A DNA stretch of 64,000 nucleotides from Pseudomaricurvus albidus (GTDB taxonomy: Bacteria; Pseudomonadota; Gammaproteobacteria; Pseudomonadales; Cellvibrionaceae): the NCBI RefSeq assembly GCF_018863235.1, contig NZ_JAHKRS010000001.1, positions 248,001 through 312,000 of the forward strand, in the 5' to 3' direction. Below, one piece after another: positions 18,837-26,704 of the stretch. Both the position numbers and the translations under genes were made by a program. Below the pieces are notes generated by a model that had not been told where the DNA came from, did no database searches, and saw nothing but the letters and a program-made list of their open reading frames with translations. How positions within the stretch are numbered: position 1 is the stretch's first letter; each line of letters begins with the position of its first letter.

Positions 18837-19490
18837 TTACACCCGCCCGTTCCAGTTGACGAAGTTCTTCAGCAACTGCAGACCTGCGGTGTGGCTTTTT
18901 TCCGGGTGGAACTGCACTGCAAACAGGTTGCGATCGCTGAGCGCCACGTCAAAATCGAGTCCATAGTGACAACGGCCCACCACCTGTTCACGCTTCTCTG
19001 CCTGCACGTAAAAACTGTGCACGAAGTAAAAACGACTGCCGTTTTCAATCCCCTGCCACAGCGGGTGATCGGTCAGCTGGGATACCTGGTTCCAGCCCAT
19101 GTGCGGCACTTTCAGATGTTCACCCTGCTCATCGAGCAGGTTTTTACCGAAAAACTTCACCGTGCCCGGCAACTGGCCCAGACATTCCACGCCGTTATTC
19201 TCTTCGCTGTGATCCATCAGGGCCTGCATTCCGACGCATATGCCCAACACGGGCTTGCCACTGGCAATCACTTCCGGCACCAGGGCATCAAAACCGGAGT
19301 TGCGGATTTCCGCCATACAATCGCGGATCGCACCCACACCGGGGAAAATCACACGATCAGCCTGTTCAATCACCGCCCGCTCGGAGGTTATGGTCACTTG
19401 CGCTTCCGGCGCCACATGCTCCAGAGCACTGGCCACGGAGTGAAGATTGCCCATTCCATAGTCAATCACGGCAATGCGATTCGTCGACAT
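18837..19490 (-). CDS. hisH: Imidazole glycerol phosphate synthase, glutaminase subunit
   Basis: Class I glutamine amidotransferase that feeds ammonia to HisF. The 217 residues contain [20 protein letters not shown], the nucleophile C85 in [11 protein letters not shown], and the His-Glu pair in [11 protein letters not shown]. In most gammaproteobacteria hisA lies between hisH and hisF; here only 56 bp separate them. Confidence 0.96.
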   Translation of the reverse strand: MSTNRIAVIDYGMGNLHSVASALEHVAPEAQVTITSERAVIEQADRVIFPGVGAIRDCMAEIRNSGFDALVPEVIASGKPVLGICVGMQALMDHSEENNGVECLGQLPGTVKFFGKNLLDEQGEHLKVPHMGWNQVSQLTDHPLWQGIENGSRFYFVHSFYVQAEKREQVVGRCHYGLDFDVALSDRNLFAVQFHPEKSHTAGLQLLKNFVNWNGRV

Positions 19491-19567
19491 ACTGCTTCTC
19501 TGTATTTTAGCTATCTGAAAACCCGAGCGGTGTTACCACCGGCCGGGCTCGGGATCTGTCAATTGAC

Positions 19568-20161
19568 TTACAGTGTCCCTTTGGTGGACGGCATCATTCC
19601 GGCCATGCGCGGATCCAGCTCCAGCGCCATGCGCAGAGCCCGGCCAAAGGCCTTAAAGACAGTCTCAATCTGGTGGTGCGCATTGTGGCCACGCAGGCAA
19701 TCGATGTGCAATGTCACCTGAGCGTGGTTGACGAAGCCCTGGAAAAACTCCCAGAACAGCTCAGTATCAAACTGGCCCACACGCTTTTGGGTGAAGGGCA
19801 CGTCCATAATCAGTTCAGGACGCCCGGAAAAATCAATCACCACCCTCGAAAGGGCTTCATCCAGAGGGACATAGGCGTGACCGTAGCGACGGATGCCTTT
19901 CTTGTCGCCCAGCGCCTGCGCCACAGCCTGTCCCAGGGTGATGCCGATATCTTCCACGGTGTGGTGATCGTCAATATGGGTATCGCCTTTGCAGGTGATA
20001 TCGAGATCAATCAATCCGTGACGGGCAATCTGATCCATCATGTGCTCAAGAAAAGGCACACCGGTATCAAAGTTGCCTGAGCCCTTGCCATCAAGGTTGG
20101 CTGTCACAGTAATTTGGGTTTCGAGCGTATCGCGGCTCACGGATGCGGTACGTTCCGCCAT
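19568..20161 (-). CDS. hisB: Imidazoleglycerol-phosphate dehydratase
   Basis: Manganese enzyme of histidine synthesis that dehydrates imidazole glycerol phosphate. The monofunctional form of 197 residues (no phosphatase domain) with the metal motifs [22 protein letters not shown]-type reading [16 protein letters not shown], and [21 protein letters not shown] 20161 has GGAG 6 bp upstream. First gene of hisB-hisH-hisF on the minus strand. Confidence 0.97.
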   Translation of the reverse strand: MAERTASVSRDTLETQITVTANLDGKGSGNFDTGVPFLEHMMDQIARHGLIDLDITCKGDTHIDDHHTVEDIGITLGQAVAQALGDKKGIRRYGHAYVPLDEALSRVVIDFSGRPELIMDVPFTQKRVGQFDTELFWEFFQGFVNHAQVTLHIDCLRGHNAHHQIETVFKAFGRALRMALELDPRMAGMMPSTKGTL

Positions 20162-20407
20162 ATTGATCTCCGGTCATTCGTGAAAATCGGCGTGTCTGAC
20201 TGCCCCTCTGAGGGTTCAACAACCAGCTGCCGGTATCGAGCCGCGGATTATACCCCGCTCCGAGCCTCTTGGCCTACTATCGGCCTCCTATTGTTCCCAT
20301 AGCCCGCTCCAATGATCATTTCCTATGCCTCAGAAGCGGTGATAGAAGGCCATTATGGATTGTGAATCACACTTTCGATCAATTTGAGCTTGCGCTCTAC
20401 ACACCTC

Positions 20408-20427
20408 AAATGTAACTATATAACATT
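20408..20427 (+). promoter_or_regulatory. Putative Zur box ahead of the zinc-uptake locus
   Basis: AAATGTAACTATATAACATT is a near palindrome (AATGT...ACATT arms) that follows the known gammaproteobacterial Zur consensus around GTTATAWTATAAC. It lies 38-57 bp ahead of the DUF2946-like start codon. Zur represses zinc-uptake genes when zinc is plentiful, and both downstream genes look zinc-related. The rest of the 303-bp gap back to hisB shows nothing else clear. Confidence 0.6.
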
Positions 20428-20464
20428 ATTGATTTTACAGGTTCAGGCATCAGCCAATATCGCT

Positions 20465-20773
20465 ATGCTTTCGACACACACCATCCAATTCACCAAACGC
20501 TGGCTACCGCTTCTGCTGTTGCTGGTGGTGCTCGCGCAGCTGGTCACCAACGCGCACGAACACCGGGATGAGCACAGCGTTACCGATTGCACCCTGTGTC
20601 TGCACCACTCCCATTTCAATGCCCTGCACGGCAGTCATGCCCTGCCTGGCCTGCCGGTATTGGTGGCCATCGCCCCCACTACCCCGATAAACACCCACCA
20701 TACTCCCGACTTCTTTCGATTCAGCGCTATCCGCGCGCCCCCAGTGATGTCTCCCGCTTCGTTACTGGCGTAA
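20465..20773 (+). CDS. His-rich exported protein, DUF2946-like
   Basis: A 102-residue protein with an N-terminal membrane or signal segment (RWLPLLLLLVVLAQLVTNA) followed at once by HEHRDEHSVTDCTLCLHHSHF, a cluster of His and a CxxC pair typical of metal contact. Small proteins of this kind (DUF2946 and relatives) often precede metal-linked TonB receptors. The chosen ATG starts the signal segment; upstream codons run through the putative Zur box. Gene is 138 bp ahead of the TonB receptor on the same strand; role in zinc handling is inferred. Confidence 0.7.
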   Translation: MLSTHTIQFTKRWLPLLLLLVVLAQLVTNAHEHRDEHSVTDCTLCLHHSHFNALHGSHALPGLPVLVAIAPTTPINTHHTPDFFRFSAIRAPPVMSPASLLA

Positions 20774-20911
20774 AGCTCCGCTTAGCGCCCTCAATACCTT
20801 TGCGGCTGAAAGCCGTATTGAACACGTATTAACGACATCGGTGTGTCCGCTGTGACGTACAGGCGTGCGAACCTGTGCCCCACACGCCGATGAGATTCAC
20901 TGGAGAGTTCC

Positions 20912-23032
20912 ATGACCTTTCGTCTTTTGCCCCTGGCCGCCATTATCATGACCGCCAATGCCTCACTGAGCCTGAATGCCTACGCTGATCAACAGGGTCC
21001 GCAAGCATCAAAGTACAACAAGCCGCACAGTCACAAGGCTTCCGACAAACTGGAAGAAGTGATTGTCAGTGTCTCGCCCATTCACAATCTGCACAGCGAT
21101 AACGCTCGTCCGGTTGCCGTGCTCAACGGCGATGACCTGCGACGCAATGCCTCGGCAACCCTGGCAGATACCCTCACCGGTCAGGTAGGTGTCAGCTCGG
21201 CCTCCTTTGGCCCGGGGGTGGGCAACCCGATCATTCGCGGCCAGAGCGCCAACCGGGTGAAAGTCATGCAGGACAACCTGGATACCCTGGACGCATCCAA
21301 TACCAGCGCCGATCACGCCAACACAACCGAGCCTCTGCTGGCTGATCAGATCGAGATCCTGCGCGGCCCTTCGACCTTGCGTTTCGGCAGTGGCGCGATC
21401 GGTGGTGTGGTCAATGTGATCGATGGCCGAATCCCCTCCCGTCAGGCCGAGGGTGTCAGCGGCGCGCTGGAAACCCGCTACAACAGCGTTAATGATGAGT
21501 CAGCCAGTGTTTTCCGGCTGGACGGCGGAGCCGGCGCTTTCGCCTGGCACGTGGACGGCCTGTATCGCGACAGCAATGACGTGGAAGTTCCCGGTTACAG
21601 CAATCAGGAAGATCACGACGAGGGCGGTCACGGCTTCATCCCCAATACCAATGCCCGCGCCGATGCTTACACGGTTGGTGGTTCCTGGGTCGGCGAGCGG
21701 GGCTTTCTGGGATTGAGCGTGAATCATCAGAACAACCTGTACGGCATACCTGCAGGCGCTCACGCCCACGAAGAAGGCCACGATGATCACGATGACCATG
21801 ATCATCACGACGAGCCCGAAGAGCACGGCGAAGAGAGCGTCCGCATCGACATGCAGCAAACCCGCTACGACCTGAAAGGCGAACTGCACGAGCCCCTGCC
21901 CGGCTTTGAACGCCTGCTGGTGCGCATGGCTCACAACGACTACCAGCACATCGAACTGGAAAACGGCGAGAAGGGCACCACCTTCACCAGCAAAGCCTGG
22001 GAGAGCCGGATCGAACTGGTACACAACCCCGTCTACGGCTGGCAGGGGGCTTTCGGCCTGCAACATCAGGATCGCGACTATGGCGCCGAGGGCGAAGAAG
22101 CCTTTATTCCGCGGATGACCAATATCCAGAACACCGGTTTGTTCTGGATCGAAGAAAAGCACTGGGACAGCCAGTGGGTTGAACTGGGGCTTCGCTATGA
22201 GCATCAAAGCGTGGATCCGGACAGCTCCCGCACCGGCAGTCCCATCCCCAACGACGCCATTGACCACAATGCCGGCAGCGTGTCACTGGGCTACCACTGG
22301 AACCTGACTGAAAACCATCATTTCAGCGCCATTTACAGCTACGCCGAACGCGCGCCCAGCATGGAAGAACTGCTTTCAGACGGCGCCCATATTGCCACCC
22401 AGACTTACGACCTGGGCGACGCCGATCTGGATAACGAAACCAGCCGCAACCTGGATCTCGGCTACGAGTGGGAGCCTGCAGGTAACGGTCTGGTCAGCAA
22501 TCTGAAAATCAATCTGTTCTACAACCAGATTGCGGATTATATCTATCAGCAGAACACGGGCGTCGAAGACCACGACTCCGAGCTGTTGGTCTATCAATAC
22601 CAGCAACAGGATGCCGACTTTCACGGTGCCGAGATCGAGACCAACCTGAATCTCAGCCAGAATTTCAGCCTGCGCCTGTTCGCGGATGCGGTGCGCGCCA
22701 AATTTGATCGCGGCGGCGATGTGCCTCGCATCCCCCCCCATCGTGTTGGCGCCGAACTGACGTTCAACCAGCCGGGCTGGTATGGCTCTCTGCAGGTTAT
22801 CGAAGCGGGTTCACAGAATCGCAGCGGTGACGGCGAAGAATCCACCGACGGCTACACCCGACTGGACGCACAGGTCAGTGTCCCTCTGGAACTGGGACCC
22901 GCAGGCAGCCTGGTCTTTATCCGGGCAGATAACCTGCTCGACGAGGATATCCGTCACTCGACCTCGTTTTTGCGGGAAGTGGCCCCCGAAGCCGGTCGCG
23001 GCGTGACGGCCGGTATCCGACTGACGTTCTAA
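20912..23032 (+). CDS. TonB-dependent receptor with His-rich loop, probable zinc receptor (ZnuD-like)
   Basis: Outer-membrane receptor of 706 residues. Signal peptide to about residue 26; TonB box region KLEEVIVSVSP; plug about 65-170 with NPIIRGQSANRVKVMQDN and IEILRGPSTLRFGSGAIGG; barrel to the C-terminal aromatic-ending strand GVTAGIRLTF. Residues 283-306 form an extracellular-type His/Asp/Glu-rich loop (HAHEEGHDDHDDHDHHD), the hallmark of ZnuD-type zinc receptors. GGAGAG sits 4 bp ahead of ATG. With the Zur-like box and the His-rich small gene upstream, zinc import is the best inference. Confidence 0.9.
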   Translation: MTFRLLPLAAIIMTANASLSLNAYADQQGPQASKYNKPHSHKASDKLEEVIVSVSPIHNLHSDNARPVAVLNGDDLRRNASATLADTLTGQVGVSSASFGPGVGNPIIRGQSANRVKVMQDNLDTLDASNTSADHANTTEPLLADQIEILRGPSTLRFGSGAIGGVVNVIDGRIPSRQAEGVSGALETRYNSVNDESASVFRLDGGAGAFAWHVDGLYRDSNDVEVPGYSNQEDHDEGGHGFIPNTNARADAYTVGGSWVGERGFLGLSVNHQNNLYGIPAGAHAHEEGHDDHDDHDHHDEPEEHGEESVRIDMQQTRYDLKGELHEPLPGFERLLVRMAHNDYQHIELENGEKGTTFTSKAWESRIELVHNPVYGWQGAFGLQHQDRDYGAEGEEAFIPRMTNIQNTGLFWIEEKHWDSQWVELGLRYEHQSVDPDSSRTGSPIPNDAIDHNAGSVSLGYHWNLTENHHFSAIYSYAERAPSMEELLSDGAHIATQTYDLGDADLDNETSRNLDLGYEWEPAGNGLVSNLKINLFYNQIADYIYQQNTGVEDHDSELLVYQYQQQDADFHGAEIETNLNLSQNFSLRLFADAVRAKFDRGGDVPRIPPHRVGAELTFNQPGWYGSLQVIEAGSQNRSGDGEESTDGYTRLDAQVSVPLELGPAGSLVFIRADNLLDEDIRHSTSFLREVAPEAGRGVTAGIRLTF

Positions 23033-23112
23033 ACCACCCGCCTTAAAAACTGACGCCAGAGTCCCTCCGGATACCTTCTCCCCGGAAGCTCTGGTGTCAA
23101 TCTCCACTACAC

Positions 23113-23126
23113 TTGATATGCATCAA
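23113..23126 (+). promoter_or_regulatory. Exact FNR/Anr-type box (TTGAT-N4-ATCAA)
   Basis: TTGATATGCATCAA matches the FNR consensus in all ten fixed bases. A candidate -10, TAATCT at 23148-23153, lies where a class II FNR promoter (box centred near -41.5) would put it, giving a start near 23161 and a leader of about 74 nt before the small ORF at 23235. Confidence 0.65.
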
Positions 23127-23234
23127 CTGATTTTTTCTTCCTGCAGGTAATCTGTAGCCATCAACTCGTTATCAACCCGCTGCAAGCAACTCGGATATAC
23201 CTGCACATCATTATCGACAGAACAGGAGAAGGTC

Positions 23235-23366
23235 ATGGTCGAACATGTATTGGTTGGAACTCTTGGCGCAACCCTCAGTATGGCAGCCATTCTGGTGGCA
23301 GGCTTGGCCGGAGGGCTGTTATTGATCTGGCTGGACAGCCACACCGATCACGGCGAAGAGCACTAA
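23235..23366 (+). CDS. 43-residue single-pass membrane protein (small ORF)
   Basis: A small gene of 43 codons. The product has one hydrophobic segment (about residues 5-33, GTLGATLSMAAILVAGLAGG and onward to LLLIWL) and an acidic His-containing tail DSHTDHGEEH. AGGAGAAGGTC precedes the ATG, a good ribosome binding site. It stands alone between the zinc receptor and a convergent oxidoreductase gene, behind an exact FNR-type box. I do not recognise the family; size and layout recall small subunits of membrane enzymes such as respiratory oxidases, but there is no sequence proof. Confidence 0.65.
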   Translation: MVEHVLVGTLGATLSMAAILVAGLAGGLLLIWLDSHTDHGEEH

Positions 23367-23553
23367 AGTCAGTTAACTCCTCTTTGATCCGGTGCTGGAC
23401 TCCGGGTCAATTCGATTTCGTGCAATCCGATTTCGTGTAGGGTCTCTCTCATTTCAGACCTTTCGTCGCCGGCTCATGCGGTATCTACCTCCTCGACCGG
23501 CAGCTGGCATCGACCGGGAGAGAGTGCCCTCTTTTTTTGCATCAAACCAGCCA

Positions 23554-25296
23554 TCACTGATCCGGTACGACTGGCTTGTAATTTTTCAGCAGTGACCTCA
23601 CCTTGCCCATGTGTCGCAACCCCAGCATGCGCATGGTCGTCAGCATTCCGCCCATCAATCCGCCCCCCACTCCGGCCGTCATCACATCAACGCCCGTCAG
23701 GTACAGATTTTTCACCGGCATTTCCGGATGCAAAAACGGCTGCTGAAAGCGCTCCACAAAGTGCCCCAGTCCGTAGATTTCACCGCGCTCACTCTGCTGG
23801 TAAAACTGGGTCGACAGGGGGGATGACAACTCGTAGTAATCGAGAGCCTGACGCAATTGTGGCCGGTGTTTGAACAACACCTCCAGCAGTCTCTGTGACA
23901 ACTGTTCCTTGTATTCTTCATAACCTTCACCCCGCTGCTGCCACTGACTGCCACGCCAGCGCTCAAAGTGATCCATGGTTGAAATGGTGACAATTTCTAC
24001 CGTGGACTTGCCGGGGTAACGGCGCTCCCACTGCGGATCCTTGCTGGAGGGAAAAGAAATATAAACAAGCGGAAACTCAGCCTTCTCATCAGCCATAAAA
24101 CGATCGAGGTTGCCCTCGTGATCACCACTGGGATAAATCCACAAATTGGTGGTATCCAGCCCCAGCGTCTCGGCATCCCCCTGAAAACCGGCGTACAAGC
24201 ACAGGGAAGCGCTGGAGCGCTCCACCCGCCGAGTCCACTCGTGGGTACGATGCTGGCGGCGACTGATCTCAGGCAATAAATGGTTCACGGTATTCATCAA
24301 GCCCACATTGCTGACCACCTGATCGGCGGTCACTTTGCTGCCATCGGCCATAAGCACACCGTAAGCGCAATTGTCCCGGACCAGAACCCGCTCCACTTTG
24401 GCGTAGGTGAAAACATCACCGCCACGGGACTCGATGGTGGGAATAATACTGCGGGCAATGGATGAGGCACCGCCCTCCGGATAGGCGCCACCGGATAAAT
24501 AGTGTCTGACCAGCAAGGCGTGCATCAAAAAAGCGGAGTCTCTGGGCACCTGGCCATAGTCCCCCCACTGGCCGGTAAGCACAGAAATGAGTGACTGGTT
24601 GTCCGTCAGGTTTTCCAGCACCTCGCGGGTAGATTGAAAATACTCTTTGCGCAGAAACCAGGGCCGCAGCCCATTGTAGAGTCGCGCCATCCAGCGAGGC
24701 ATGGCCTGGGCGGCAAAAAATCTGGAGACCTTGGCACTGACATCCTGCACCAGAGCCACATAGCTTCGAATAGCGGCTTCATCCTGCGGAAATTTTTTCA
24801 CCAGTTCGGCGATAAAATGCAGACGCCCGGCGACGAAATCGACGCTGTCGTCTCCCACCATGATGCGGTCGTACACCGGGTCCATTTCACTCCAGCGCAG
24901 CCGACCTTCACTGACCACATCAAACAGCCGGCGCATGGGCGAGTGCTCCAAATGCACCTCGCCGATGTAGTGAACCCCCACATCCCACTCGTAGCCCTCG
25001 CGCTCATAGGCGTGAGTAAACCCGCCCGCGGTGTAGTGCTGTTCCAGCACGCAGACTTTTTTACCCAACAGAGACAGCAGCGCAGCGTTTGCCAGCCCGC
25101 CAATACCGGAACCCACCACGACCACATCGTAATGATCTGCCGCCCGACCGGGTCGATAGCGTTTACCGGTGCGGACCTGAGGACGAAGCGCCTTGCCAGC
25201 TTTTTGCTGAAGGCCATCGGGAACGTTATGACCCGGCATGTCCAGCAGGGGTGATTCAGAAGAGGTGGCCAAATTGGCTTCAGCGGCAATAGTCAT
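23554..25296 (-). CDS. FAD-dependent oxidoreductase, retinol saturase / phytoene desaturase (CrtI) family
   Basis: A 580-residue flavoprotein. The dinucleotide-binding fold is at about 57-86 (YDVVVVGSGIGGLANAALL, acidic end VLEQ), followed by HYTAGGFTHAYEREGYEWDVG and VHYIGEV, wording shared with all-trans-retinol 13,14-reductase (RetSat)-like proteins; the C-terminus has LYLTGVDVMTAGVGGGLMGG. It probably saturates or desaturates a polyene or isoprenoid substrate; the substrate is unknown and no carotenoid genes are nearby. ATG 25296 has AAGGA 6-7 bp upstream. Second gene after the DoxX-like gene, 46 bp apart, likely under PadR control. Confidence 0.88.
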   Translation of the reverse strand: MTIAAEANLATSSESPLLDMPGHNVPDGLQQKAGKALRPQVRTGKRYRPGRAADHYDVVVVGSGIGGLANAALLSLLGKKVCVLEQHYTAGGFTHAYEREGYEWDVGVHYIGEVHLEHSPMRRLFDVVSEGRLRWSEMDPVYDRIMVGDDSVDFVAGRLHFIAELVKKFPQDEAAIRSYVALVQDVSAKVSRFFAAQAMPRWMARLYNGLRPWFLRKEYFQSTREVLENLTDNQSLISVLTGQWGDYGQVPRDSAFLMHALLVRHYLSGGAYPEGGASSIARSIIPTIESRGGDVFTYAKVERVLVRDNCAYGVLMADGSKVTADQVVSNVGLMNTVNHLLPEISRRQHRTHEWTRRVERSSASLCLYAGFQGDAETLGLDTTNLWIYPSGDHEGNLDRFMADEKAEFPLVYISFPSSKDPQWERRYPGKSTVEIVTISTMDHFERWRGSQWQQRGEGYEEYKEQLSQRLLEVLFKHRPQLRQALDYYELSSPLSTQFYQQSERGEIYGLGHFVERFQQPFLHPEMPVKNLYLTGVDVMTAGVGGGLMGGMLTTMRMLGLRHMGKVRSLLKNYKPVVPDQ

Positions 25297-25342
25297 GGTA
25301 AATCCTTTTCCAGAAAGAGCGTCCCTCATAGGCTCTGATGAT

Positions 25343-25840
25343 TCACGAGTTCTTCAAGGGTTTTACATCCGCAGCTGCGATACACAAAAACCAGGTCCAG
25401 CCCAGCAACAACAGTTGCAAAGGCCCCCGAATCAGCAGGTAAACCGGTCCCCACTGGTGGCCGCCGAGGCCGACGCTGTTGAGAGCAGCATACACATTGG
25501 CGGGAAAGAACACGATCAATACCACCGCAGCCAATTTTGCAGCCAACAGCTGCCATCGCGGGATAAATAACGCCAGACCAATGGCCATCTCTAACGCTCC
25601 TGTGGCGTAGACCAGCGATTCCCGCCAGGGCATCCAGGGAGGCAGCATTTCGATCATACCGGCAGTCTGCACCACGTGTCCCATTGAAAAAAACAGGAAC
25701 GCAACGCCCAGCCCCCAACAGGCACAGGGATGAAATTCCGCAAGAGAAGCCGGTAACGGTTTCCCGCGAATCACAGACACCAACACTGCGACCAACGCCG
25801 GCAGTATTAACAAACACAGGATAATGATGGGAGTGGTCAC
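25343..25840 (-). CDS. DoxX-like four-helix membrane protein
   Basis: A 165-residue inner-membrane protein with four predicted helices (about 3-22, 42-62, 78-96, 100-118) and the motif FFPANVYAALNSVGLGGHQWGP plus LLIRGPLQ in pieces, which recalls the DoxX/DoxD-like family. Relatives are often linked with oxidoreductases or quinones, but roles vary. GTG 25840 has a strong GAGGAGG 5-6 bp upstream. First gene of a two-gene operon with the RetSat-like oxidoreductase. Confidence 0.78.
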   Translation of the reverse strand: MTTPIIILCLLILPALVAVLVSVIRGKPLPASLAEFHPCACWGLGVAFLFFSMGHVVQTAGMIEMLPPWMPWRESLVYATGALEMAIGLALFIPRWQLLAAKLAAVVLIVFFPANVYAALNSVGLGGHQWGPVYLLIRGPLQLLLLGWTWFLCIAAADVKPLKNS

Positions 25841-25904
25841 AGATACCTCCTCAGGTACGCCAAAAACGGCTCAACTCACCAGGCATATCAATCAACAGAA
25901 ACCA

Positions 25905-25922
25905 TATGCAACTTGTTGCATA
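25905..25922. promoter_or_regulatory. Palindromic operator 1 in doxX-padR intergenic region
   Basis: TATGCAA-CTTG-TTGCATA, perfect 7-bp arms, 65 bp ahead of the DoxX-like start. The same arms recur 40 bp further on. Most likely a PadR-type operator. Confidence 0.75.
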
Positions 25923-25944
25923 AGACTAGACTGCGACCACCCGA

Positions 25945-25962
25945 TATGCAATAAATTGCATA
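25945..25962. promoter_or_regulatory. Palindromic operator 2 in doxX-padR intergenic region
   Basis: TATGCAA-TAAA-TTGCATA, the same perfect arms as operator 1 with centre-to-centre spacing of 40 bp (about four helical turns). It lies just upstream of a -10-like TATACT (25971-25976) for padR, so occupancy would block padR transcription. Confidence 0.75.
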
Positions 25963-26011
25963 TAACCCGTTATACTCAAGTTTTTATCACTCACACCCGC
26001 TAGGAGATTTT

Positions 26012-26572
26012 GTGTCTCTCAAACACGCAGTTCTGGCTCTGCTGGAAGCCGAAGAGGGCAGTGGCTATGACCTGCTGAAACGCTTTCAGGCCCGACTGGG
26101 CTATTTCTGGAATGCCAGCCATCAGCAGATTTATCAGCAATTGAAGAAAATGCACGCTGAACAGCTGATCGAGTTTGAGGTGGAAAGTCAGACCGACAAG
26201 CCCGACCGCAAGGTCTACAGCATTACCGAAACCGGTCATGAAGAATTGCTGAAGTGGATGTCCCAACCGGTCAAACCCAACAAAGTGAACGACGCCCTGC
26301 TGGTGAAACTCTACGCCGGTGAACTCGTCTCACCCGAACAGCTGCAGGCAGAAATTGCCCATCACCGGACGCGCCATCAAAACACCCTGAACACGTTTCT
26401 CGCCATTGAAGCCGAGTACCTGGCCAGCCCTGCCGCCGAACAGAAAACCTTGCAGCTACCCTATTTGACGCTGCGCCGAGGCATTTTGGGGGAGCAATCC
26501 TGGCTCAACTGGGCCGATGAAGTGGAGGCGGCACTGCTCAAACGGACCTCAGCGGAGGCGACCAAGCGATAA
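26012..26572 (+). CDS. PadR family transcriptional regulator
   Basis: A 186-residue regulator. Residues 1-80 are the PadR winged helix (LKHAVLALLEAEEGSGYDLL, HQQIYQQLKKMHAEQLIEFE, YSITETGHEELLKWM); the rest is the helical C-terminal dimerisation domain (Vir_act_alpha_C type). The start is GTG with TAGGAG 6-7 bp upstream. PadR proteins usually repress their own gene and a divergent target, here the DoxX-like/RetSat-like pair, through the two palindromes between the genes. Inducer not known. Confidence 0.92.
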   Translation: MSLKHAVLALLEAEEGSGYDLLKRFQARLGYFWNASHQQIYQQLKKMHAEQLIEFEVESQTDKPDRKVYSITETGHEELLKWMSQPVKPNKVNDALLVKLYAGELVSPEQLQAEIAHHRTRHQNTLNTFLAIEAEYLASPAAEQKTLQLPYLTLRRGILGEQSWLNWADEVEAALLKRTSAEATKR

Positions 26573-26581
26573 CAACGCCCC

Positions 26582-26664
26582 CATACTTTAGTCTGATGGA
26601 TAGTGGTATCACTGAAATAAATACAGTTGATTTTAATATTCGCCATGCCATATTAGGCAACCAC
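26582..26664 (+). promoter_or_regulatory. Promoter region of AraC copy 1 (duplicated element)
   Basis: Shared almost base for base with 27746-27828. It contains AGTG-GTAT-CACT (26602-26613), a -35-like TTGATT (26627-26632), 17 bp, and ATATTA (26650-26655). Conservation of the inverted repeat and promoter in both copies suggests a shared regulator site. Confidence 0.6.
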
Positions 26665-26704
26665 CAAAAATGACAATAACAGAAGCTTGAAAGGTGATAC
26701 CGAG

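Noticed and set aside
20362-20374. TGTGAATCACA as a CRP site
   Set aside because: The half-sites are spaced 1 bp apart rather than 6, so it does not fit CRP.
23054-23094. CCAGAG...CTCTGG hairpin after the zinc receptor as terminator
   Set aside because: Stem is interrupted and no T tract follows; noted only as a possible weak structure.
23412-23437. Direct repeat CGATTTCGTG (two copies, 15-bp period)
   Set aside because: Short, in a convergent gap, with no promoter context; may be chance.
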